The notes below the pieces were generated by a model. That model made no database searches and was not told the origin of the DNA. It saw only the letters and a program-made list of their open reading frames with translations. The translations under genes and the position numbers were made by a program. A DNA stretch of 64,000 nt from Hanleya hanleyi (Eukaryota > Mollusca > Polyplacophora > Lepidopleurida > Hanleyidae). Positions 57,959 through 64,000 of this stretch are shown here, one piece after another. The stretch is from contig JAVTVY010025070.1 of the NCBI GenBank assembly GCA_036873755.1, positions 1 through 64,000 on the forward strand, given 5' to 3'. The first letter of the stretch is position 1. Each line of letters begins with the position of its first letter.

Positions 57959-58666
57959 AAGGATAACGACATGGAAGAAACACACCGGGATACTATTCGC
58001 TTAAATTTGACAATTCTCACCGAGGAGATGGTAGGCATATGCAGCATATGCGAGATATTGCGAGAAAGTAAAGTATTATCAGCGGAAATGTATGAAGACA
58101 TCATGGCGGAGAAGACGAGAACTGCGCGAGTCCGTCATCTGTTAAGCGTACTGCCTAGACGAGGTCCTAAAGCATTTGACGCATTCGTGGAATCTCTGCT
58201 TAAGACGGGAAACAATACCTTAGCCACTCTAATATACCCCGAATCTGAGAAGACACTCAACGAGGAATCTGTTACACCGCTAGGCGCCTCAGCTACACTC
58301 ACTCCACATACTGCAACGCTCACACCGGATATCATTGAAGATGCTCTGCTGGAAGTCTACGCGCGTTACATGGTTGATAGAATTAATAATCTGATCGCGG
58401 AAACATGTTGTTTGTGCGCCACCGGTAGCAGCGTTCATCCCTGTCTGGCTCTCGAAACCTGTCAACATATTGACATGCACTTCATCACAGCCTTCAGCAC
58501 GCTAAAGGAATGCGATATTGTCGAAGAGACTAAGCATCGTCTCAACGCCCACAATAAACATTCCGCGGAAATCCTGAATACTCATCTATCACCAAAGAAT
58601 ATCGCCAGCCTCAACACCCCTGCCTTTAAAATCCGTCTATACAGTATCTTAAACGCGGTGATGTAA
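57812..58666 (+). CDS. Membrane-anchored CARD protein, E3
   Basis: 284 residues from the first ATG (57812); an alternative start at 57971 would give the CARD without the leader. Residues 5-22 are hydrophobic (MIVFLNLVLILLYGIW). A CARD spans about residues 60-150, with EEMVGICSICEILRE, MAEKTRTARVRHLLSVLPRRGPKAFDAF and LLKTGNNTLATL signatures, closely following RAIDD-type CARDs. The C-terminal 110 residues resemble the E2 PC4 part only weakly (RINNLIAE). Probably the E3 counterpart of CARD-PC4. Confidence 0.78.
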   Translation: MFMYTMIVFLNLVLILLYGIWNRSLDYGRGYSLMDDGWIMNDGLDACNSKDNDMEETHRDTIRLNLTILTEEMVGICSICEILRESKVLSAEMYEDIMAEKTRTARVRHLLSVLPRRGPKAFDAFVESLLKTGNNTLATLIYPESEKTLNEESVTPLGASATLTPHTATLTPDIIEDALLEVYARYMVDRINNLIAETCCLCATGSSVHPCLALETCQHIDMHFITAFSTLKECDIVEETKHRLNAHNKHSAEILNTHLSPKNIASLNTPAFKIRLYSILNAVM

Positions 58667-58757
58667 GAATGAGGTCGACCGAAATTTGAGAACTATGATA
58701 TTTATAAATATGCGTTTAAAACATTTCCGCTTATTCCGAAGTCGGACATCGAGCGGT

Positions 58758-59168
58758 ATGGATCAATACCAGAGAAAGCTCGTCATACTTAAAGTTCTTT
58801 CTATAGGAGCTATATTGCTCCTAATTATACCACTCATCGTATTGACCACGAAACGAACACCCTGTCCTTCATGCGCGTACCACACCGGCAAAGATACACC
58901 GCGTGTTTTCGAAATACCATCGGGTGATATAACCATCATTCCCAACAGAACGCTATGTACACCGATGCAGCGAGTTATTATCGACGAACATTTTCGGGTT
59001 ACTGTTTGCATCTACGCCAAGTTATTGAGGGTTGATCTGCGTTATTTTATCAACGACAAAGCCACTATAAAGGGCATGGTCTTGAACTACATGCAGTGGA
59101 CATTACTCAAAGCTCGAACCCGTCTCATCGATACAGCTATTCATAACCTGCTAGAAAATAAAATTTAA
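58758..59168 (+). CDS. Single-pass membrane protein with PC4-like C-terminus, E3
   Basis: 136 residues from the ATG at 58758. Hydrophobic segment at about 10-33 (VLSIGAILLLIIPLIVLTT), a Cys-containing loop (CPSCAY), then a PC4-like tail: strands RVTVCIYAKLLRVDLRYFI, helix LNYMQWTLLKARTRLID. A membrane-tethered ssDNA-binding-like module is odd; it may be a frayed relative of the PC4 family used for another purpose. Confidence 0.55.
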   Translation: MDQYQRKLVILKVLSIGAILLLIIPLIVLTTKRTPCPSCAYHTGKDTPRVFEIPSGDITIIPNRTLCTPMQRVIIDEHFRVTVCIYAKLLRVDLRYFINDKATIKGMVLNYMQWTLLKARTRLIDTAIHNLLENKI

Positions 59169-59170
59169 CG

Positions 59171-59407
59171 ATGGATTGGAATCAAATGGTGAATGCCGTC
59201 ACCTCTTTACACGCCTACAAATCTATCATCCATAGCATGTTTGAAGACGGCGTAGTAAATAGAGGCCGCCTAATTTTACTACGTATCTATACATATTCAG
59301 TGTGTCAGGATGTTTCCGATACGTTGAAAGTTGAAATTTGGGATTACTATATAACGCTATACGAACGTCTAAGGAGACAGTTGATTGCGAATCAGTCGAA
59401 TGGATAA
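59171..59407 (+). CDS. Small helical protein, E3
   Basis: 78 residues, helical, with VEIWDYYITLYERLRRQL resembling IQLYHHTLNRYQTF of the E2 protein at 32358. It sits at the same place, just before the penton gene, so it is probably a shortened homologue. It overlaps the penton start by 8 nt. Confidence 0.55.
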   Translation: MDWNQMVNAVTSLHAYKSIIHSMFEDGVVNRGRLILLRIYTYSVCQDVSDTLKVEIWDYYITLYERLRRQLIANQSNG

Positions 59408-59810
59408 GTACATCATCGTAAACAGCGAGGACTCCAAGACGCTTTTCCCCGAGAATCGACCATACAAATTTCGCGTCAGCTTGAATAAAAGCATCCATTG
59501 GATCGTAGCCTTAGCAGAAATAATCATCCAAAGACAACCGCAGGTTAAATCGCGATCTCTTCTACGCCTGTGTTGTAATATATGCGGAGATTCCTTCGTA
59601 GGCGAGACGAAAGTACCTCTACTACGCTACGTCGAGGCCTCCGGACTCCAGAAAAAACCGGTATCTAGGATATACCCCACGCCGTATTACCTACCCATCA
59701 TTTTAAGCGACGTACGCTATCTAGAAATCGATATAACCGACGAACAAGGTGAACCGGCGACATTTCTCACCGAATCCGTCATCGTAACGCTCCACGTGAA
59801 ACAGCTATGA
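59400..59810 (+). pseudogene. Penton-like minor capsid protein with internal deletion, E3
   Basis: Open frame of 136 residues, compared with about 245 expected from E2. The start (MDKYIIVNSEDSKTLFPEN) and last 90 residues (VPLLRYVEAS, EIDITDEQGEPATFLTES) match the E2 ends; roughly 100 residues of the middle are missing. The reading frame survives, but a functional jelly roll is unlikely. The stop overlaps the next start (ATGA at 59807). Confidence 0.7.
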
Positions 59811-60178
59811 CCGGGAGACCGTTGTACATCCCCGATGTGAATAAATGGATCAGATTTTATCGGAACGAGGCAAAGTCTGTCCATAAACCCTCGACATATT
59901 TTAAGAAGCAGAAAGGTGGAGGACTCGGCGGTAAGACGGGTGAATCCTACATTATTCCCGTCGACCCTCATTCTAAAAACGTCAGCGAGAAGAAATCCAA
60001 GACGCCGGCTATTCAGCTTACGGCCCCCTCTCAACAAGTGGTCGAACAAGCCAAGTCTGAAGTCTCGAGAACGCGTCAACAGGAACCCATAAATAGGAAG
60101 CGTTCTCTTCCTACCGTCAGTTCACCCGCCGATAAACGGAGAGCGCGGACCAAAAGATCGCATCTTTTCGAGTTATAA
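59807..60178 (+). CDS. Basic virion-associated protein, E3
   Basis: 123 residues; positional homologue of 44139-44576. Starts with WIRFYRNEAKSVHKPSTYFK, then KGGGLGGKTG, and ends with basic RKRSLPTVSS and KRRARTKRS stretches that resemble nuclear signals. The amphipathic central helix of the E2 protein is not evident. Confidence 0.55.
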   Translation: MTGRPLYIPDVNKWIRFYRNEAKSVHKPSTYFKKQKGGGLGGKTGESYIIPVDPHSKNVSEKKSKTPAIQLTAPSQQVVEQAKSEVSRTRQQEPINRKRSLPTVSSPADKRRARTKRSHLFEL

Positions 60179-60179
60179 C

Positions 60180-61437
60180 ATAGCACTCCTCACAGACAAA
60201 GGATTCACCGATGGTCAACCTAGCGAGTTATCGTTGTTCTCATTACCCCCTACGCAAACAGCGGTTGAAAGTCGCTATGTTATCGACGTTCGACCGTCTT
60301 CTCAAATCTCGGACGATGCATCCGTCGAATTCCTGATATCCGGTCAAGGCTCGGATTACGTCGACTTGAAATCCACCAGACTCTACGTTAAGGCTAAAAT
60401 AACTCACAGAGATGGCACCCCTTTGATCAAGGACGAAAAATGCGGCCCTATCAATTTACTCCTTCAAACTATGTGGTCTCAGATAGACGTCTCCATGCAG
60501 GGTAAGCTTATGACGGTCATGGACAACAGTTACCCCTATAAAGCCTACATTCAAACGCTAATGAATTTCGGTGAAGACGCTAAAACCACTCAGCTAGTGC
60601 CCCAACTGTATGTAGCCGACGAGGGTATTAATTTGGATACCGCGGATGCCACATCAGGTCAAAATGTCGGATTTACGCAGAGAAGGAAATTCATCGCTGG
60701 GAGTAATGTATTCGAAATGGAAGGAAACTTCATGCAAGATGTTTTCAAACAACAGCGCTACTTGCTGAATAACGTGGACGTATACATCAAAATGCATCGC
60801 TCCACACCGCAGTTCACCATGATGTCGGGTGAGGAAAATCCGGCGTATAAACTGGTGATACAAGATATCAGCCTGAAAGTCGAGAAAGTTCGCGTAAACC
60901 CCGGCGTGATTTTGGGACACGCCAAGACCTTGGAAAATACATCGGCCAAATATCCGTACGTGAGAACGGAGACCAAAATGGCTTCCTTAGCCACGGGACA
61001 GACCCTCTTCCGCTGGGATAATATGTTTTTGTCCGTCTACCCCAGCAGACTGGTGATAGGATTCGTATCATCCAAAGCCGTCGCCGGGGATTATAAAAAG
61101 AACCCCCTAAACTTTCAACACTTCAAACTGGCCAATCTCTCGGTGAATATTGACGGCGTAACGACTCCGGGTCATTTCCTGAGAACGCGGTATAACTCGG
61201 ACTGGGAGAAGAGTTCATTCACATCGGCTTACCTGAGTTTGTTCGATAGCATAGGACGTACCGGCGATAACTTTGATAATTCTATAACCTGGTACGATTA
61301 TCACAACGGCTCTACCCTCTACGCCTTCAACCTCGACCCCTCCTACGCCGCAGAATGTGAGCTGTATCGCCTATGCCGAATTCCCAGCGCTGTTCGAGGT
61401 GGATAAGTCTCGCAGCATCATCTCTATTACTCCATGA
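60180..61437 (+). pseudogene. Major capsid protein, damaged, E3
   Basis: Conserved segments include LPPTQTAVESRYV, VDLKSTRLYVKAKI, GPINLLLQTMWSQIDVSMQG, YPYKAYIQTLMNFGEDAKTT and NPLNFQHFKLANLSVNIDG. Where the E2 gene has its ATG, this one reads ATA (60180-60182). Near 61345 a deletion of roughly 25 codons changes frame, so the open frame ends at 61406 while the remaining C-terminal coding runs to 61437 in another frame. Diverged from E2 but clearly the same family. Confidence 0.85.
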
Positions 61438-61922
61438 ATACGGACGAACTTCTTTGCATCATTCGCAGCGACCGTACGCTCGACGCTTGTGTACGAGGTG
61501 TGTACCCGGCTGACAAAATTCCAAACCACGTGTTACGTACACCAGCGGCTTTTATAGTGAATACCGACGTGGCGAGTCTCTCCGGGGAACACTGGGTGGT
61601 GTTTTATTTCCGGAACCAGCGAGAAACATTTTTCGATTCCCTAGGACATCCCCCGGAATATTATTCGAACCATTTTGTAAAATTTCTCGAAAACAATAGT
61701 AAATTCCGTTATTACAGCCATAGACAGCTTCAAGGAGATAACTCTTTTACTTGCGGTCACTACTGTATATACGTCCTACTTCAGCTTATACGGGGTATAT
61801 CCCTGTCCAGTATCGTTGCGGATTTCGATCAAAACCATTGTCATAACGATTGCTATGTATACAACTTTGTCACGCGGTATTTTCCACATTGTTTAAAGAA
61901 TTCGCTGAACTTGCATTGTTAA
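61434..61922 (+). CDS. Adenain-like cysteine protease, E3
   Basis: 162 residues, intact. Catalytic His in GEHWVVFYF, acidic residue in FFDSLGH, Gln in QGDNSF, Cys in TCGHYCIYVL. Starts at the end of the MCP coding region (ATGA overlap with its residual frame). AATAAA follows at about 61950. Confidence 0.9.
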   Translation: MNTDELLCIIRSDRTLDACVRGVYPADKIPNHVLRTPAAFIVNTDVASLSGEHWVVFYFRNQRETFFDSLGHPPEYYSNHFVKFLENNSKFRYYSHRQLQGDNSFTCGHYCIYVLLQLIRGISLSSIVADFDQNHCHNDCYVYNFVTRYFPHCLKNSLNLHC

Positions 61923-62037
61923 ACCACTCGCATTGTCCTATCATTATTAATAAAGGTTGAGTAAACCACACACTGTTTGTTTTCTTATTTATTTAAAGAG
62001 GTGTGAGTCGCCGTTTTCATCATTCGAGTTCGTAGAT

Positions 62038-63126
62038 ATGAATGGGAACGGGTGGAAAACGTACTTGTCGCGAACCTATTTCAACCCGAAAAACCCTATC
62101 AGCTTCACCGGGCCTTCTAAATTACACGCCTTATTAAAGGCCGATGGATATAATGTTGCGCGTAAAGAGCTAACGCAGTGGTTGAGCGACCAGGACGCTT
62201 ATAGTTTACAAAAGCCAGTTCGTTATACCTTTAAGAGAAGCAGGGTCGTCACTGCGGGCATAGACGATCTTTGGGATACAGATCTAGCCGATGTGTCCAA
62301 TGTATCCGAGTACAACGATGGTGTGCAATTTCTCCTCTTCGTCATAGACGTTTTCTCGCGATTTCTGTGGATTATCCCTCTTCCCAATAAGGCTATAATC
62401 TCGGGACTCGATCAAATCCTGATTGAGGGGAGACAACCCAAGTATCTCCGCTTCGACAAAGGAAGCGAGTACAACAACCGATGGGTGAAAGCTTATTTGA
62501 AGAAGAAAGACATTCATTTCTACGTCACCCATAACGAAAAGAAGGCTAATTACGCGGAGAGAGTTATAAGGACGATGAAAAATAGTATGTATAGATATTT
62601 CACCCATAAGCAGACCTACCGTTATTTAGACGTCTTACAAGACCTGGTGCGTAATTATAACCAACGACCGCACACATCTCTGCGCAACAAAAGTCCTTCC
62701 GATGTTAATGAAGGGAATGAGGCTCTCCTCTGGAGAGAAATGTACGTCGACACGGCGATAAAAGGCCGTAAACAACCGTTCAAATTAAACATCGGCGATA
62801 CCGTGAGAATCTCTCACGTGAGGTACGCCTTCCAAAGAGACTATCAAGCCAAATGGACGGAGGAACTCTTCAAAATTTTCCGACGATTCCGGAGTCGAGG
62901 CATCGCGATATACGAACTCAAGGATTTTATGAACGACGGGGTACAGGGAACATTTTATCAGCAGGAACTACAACGAGTGAGGAAAGAGCCCGACGCGCTA
63001 TGGCGCATCGAAAAGGTTCTCAAAACACGACGGAGGAGAGGCAGAGTTGAGAAATTAGTTAAATACACGGGCTGGCCCATTAAATTCGCCAGTTGGGTGC
63101 CGGTAGAAGATATCGAGTCAATTTAA
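62038..63126 (+). CDS. Polinton integrase (DDE, chromodomain), E3
   Basis: 362 residues from the ATG at 62038, the first in frame. Catalytic D in DTDLADV, D in LRFDKGSEYNN and E in YAERVIRTMKN. SH3-like region NIGDTVRISHVR and a C-terminal chromodomain (WRIEKVLKTRRRRG, VKYTGWPIKFASW). Intact. In E2 the integrase precedes the structural genes; here it follows the protease, so gene order differs between the lineages. Confidence 0.92.
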   Translation: MNGNGWKTYLSRTYFNPKNPISFTGPSKLHALLKADGYNVARKELTQWLSDQDAYSLQKPVRYTFKRSRVVTAGIDDLWDTDLADVSNVSEYNDGVQFLLFVIDVFSRFLWIIPLPNKAIISGLDQILIEGRQPKYLRFDKGSEYNNRWVKAYLKKKDIHFYVTHNEKKANYAERVIRTMKNSMYRYFTHKQTYRYLDVLQDLVRNYNQRPHTSLRNKSPSDVNEGNEALLWREMYVDTAIKGRKQPFKLNIGDTVRISHVRYAFQRDYQAKWTEELFKIFRRFRSRGIAIYELKDFMNDGVQGTFYQQELQRVRKEPDALWRIEKVLKTRRRRGRVEKLVKYTGWPIKFASWVPVEDIESI

Positions 63127-63310
63127 GCTCGGCTACCCGCAGTATCCTGCAGCCTGCACCCTGCACCCTGCACCCTGTAGCCTGCACCCTGCAGCCGGAT
63201 GTATTGAATCAGCGTTGGGATATCTCCTATATAAGTGCAAGTTTCAGTGCGGTGAGCGCACTCTACACGAAGCTTTTGTTATATTAACGTCTATTTTCCT
63301 AGAGTATATC
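63127..63310. promoter_or_regulatory. Spacer with CCTGCACC repeats and TATA-like element
   Basis: CCTGCAGCC/CCTGCACC tandem repeats at 63144-63196, then TATATAAGT near 63230, about 80 nt before the ATG at 63311. Confidence 0.5.
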
Positions 63311-64000
63311 ATGACTTATGCGTGTAGCTTATGTGCTAAGACGTTTACGAGAATCGAAAACCTGCGCAAACATATCGAGTTACATCACGGGAGACGGCTT
63401 ACAATGATACGCGTTGTAATATCCGATGTCATTATGAATGAACAGGTATCCGAAATAAAGACTGTGAATGTAGCCTTTCAACATCCCTGTACAATGACTG
63501 TTAGCGGTCCGACGGGGTGTGGAAAGACGTCATGGGTGTTGAAACGCTTGGAAGGGACCGACATTCAGCCCTCTCCCACGCGTATTGTCTGGTGGTACGG
63601 TCAATGGCAGCCCGCCTACGAGAATACACGATTAAAGAATGTGAGCTTCGTTCCCGGAATCCCGCACGATATCGGGGAGACCTATTACTTCGACCCTGCG
63701 CAGATCAATATTGTGGTGCTCGATGATATGATGAGTCAAGCCAAATCAGACGGACAAGTCGCGGATCTGTTTACCAAAGGCTCTCACCATCAGAATCTGT
63801 CCGTAATTTACTTGACGCAGAATCTCATCCCCCAAGGTAAGGCGTCCAGAGACATCACCTTGAACTGCCAATACTTCGTGCTTTTCAACAGTCCCATCGA
63901 CCGTCATCAGGTCCAACTCTTCGGAAGAAGCATGTATCCTCAAAACATAGACTATTTCACGAAAAAGTACGAAGAAGCCACCACCAAGCCTTACGGTTCC
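63311..64000 (+). CDS. C2H2 zinc finger fused to packaging ATPase, E3 (partial)
   Basis: Open for 230 codons from the ATG at 63311 to the window edge. Residues about 5-27 form a C2H2 finger (CSLCAKTF, then HIELHH). After a linker, Walker A is GPTGCGKTS near residue 65, followed by WWYGQWQPAYE, Walker B IVVLDDMM, TKGSHHQNLSVIYLTQNL and MYPQN, in the same order as the E2 ATPase. The E2 ATPases have no zinc finger. The stretch where the E2 genes carry an in-frame TAA is open here. Confidence 0.85.
   Translation, partial: MTYACSLCAKTFTRIENLRKHIELHHGRRLTMIRVVISDVIMNEQVSEIKTVNVAFQHPCTMTVSGPTGCGKTSWVLKRLEGTDIQPSPTRIVWWYGQWQPAYENTRLKNVSFVPGIPHDIGETYYFDPAQINIVVLDDMMSQAKSDGQVADLFTKGSHHQNLSVIYLTQNLIPQGKASRDITLNCQYFVLFNSPIDRHQVQLFGRSMYPQNIDYFTKKYEEATTKPYGS

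Larger units (their letters stand above)
54613..64000. mobile_element. E3: diverged Polinton-like element, runs off the right edge
   Basis: AGTAGTACACAAAAGGG at 54613 resembles the E1/E2 terminus and lies about 260 bp before a plus-strand PolB start, the position expected of an element end. Contents are truncated PolB, CARD gene, PC4-like membrane protein, small helical protein, penton, basic protein, MCP, protease, integrase and ATPase. The capsid and integrase genes are far from E2, whereas the PolB fragment is close to it, so the left part may be a separate fragment. Confidence 0.6.

Overview
The window is eukaryotic genomic DNA, very probably from a marine invertebrate (a mollusc is my best guess). 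It holds host-like sequence with non-LTR retrotransposon remnants, small DNA transposons and tRNA-like repeats. It also holds three integrated Polinton/Maverick (adintovirus-like) elements. The Polinton assignment rests on genes read directly here: chromodomain DDE integrase, protein-primed family B DNA polymerase, A32/FtsK-like packaging ATPase, adenain-like protease, double-jelly-roll major capsid protein, penton-like minor capsid protein and a pX-like core protein. Host-species assignment is inference only.

Layout. E1 (1-2805) is the end of an element running off the left edge; it carries a minus-strand CARD-PC4 gene. Bases 2806-21152 are host-like, with a long foldback repeat, interspersed repeats, LINE 3' halves and a lone decayed PC4-domain locus split by a TTAA-type MITE. 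E2 (21153-51617) is bounded by matching termini starting AGTAGTATA and is a composite of two head-to-tail units. E2a (21153-33829) runs from the left terminus to a penton gene cut off by a minisatellite. E2b (33830-51617) runs from accessory genes to the polymerase and right terminus. Bases 51618-54612 hold an orphan promoter module and a histone H3-like remnant. E3 (about 54613 to beyond 64000) is a diverged Polinton with a truncated polymerase, CARD gene, capsid genes, protease, integrase and a zinc-finger/ATPase fusion that runs off the right edge.

How the genes fit together. E2 has a conserved replication and virion core plus an accessory layer aimed at host cell biology: a CARD fused to an AT-hook-like stretch and PC4-like ssDNA-binding modules, two RING-finger genes and a proline-rich gene. 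The two terminal genes (CARD-PC4 and PolB) are driven inward by near-identical promoters inside the terminal inverted repeats. Each promoter has a TATA box and an array of a 38-bp unit containing a YY1-type AAGATGGCGGC motif. The RING(+) and proline-rich genes are convergent and share a second promoter module present as an inverted repeat.

Most striking, the three accessory genes in both units end in a 16-nt stem-loop matching the replication-dependent histone mRNA 3' end. In several cases a purine-rich stretch resembling the U7-binding element follows. A histone H3-like remnant with the same promoter type lies just outside E2. This suggests an accessory gene set tied to S phase through histone-type RNA processing.

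State. None of the three elements looks intact here. E2a and E2b carry different lesions in shared genes and also share two in-frame stops (ATPase and tandem PC4 gene). PolB is frameshifted, and both penton copies are broken. Positions of breaks are given; identity statements are by eye.
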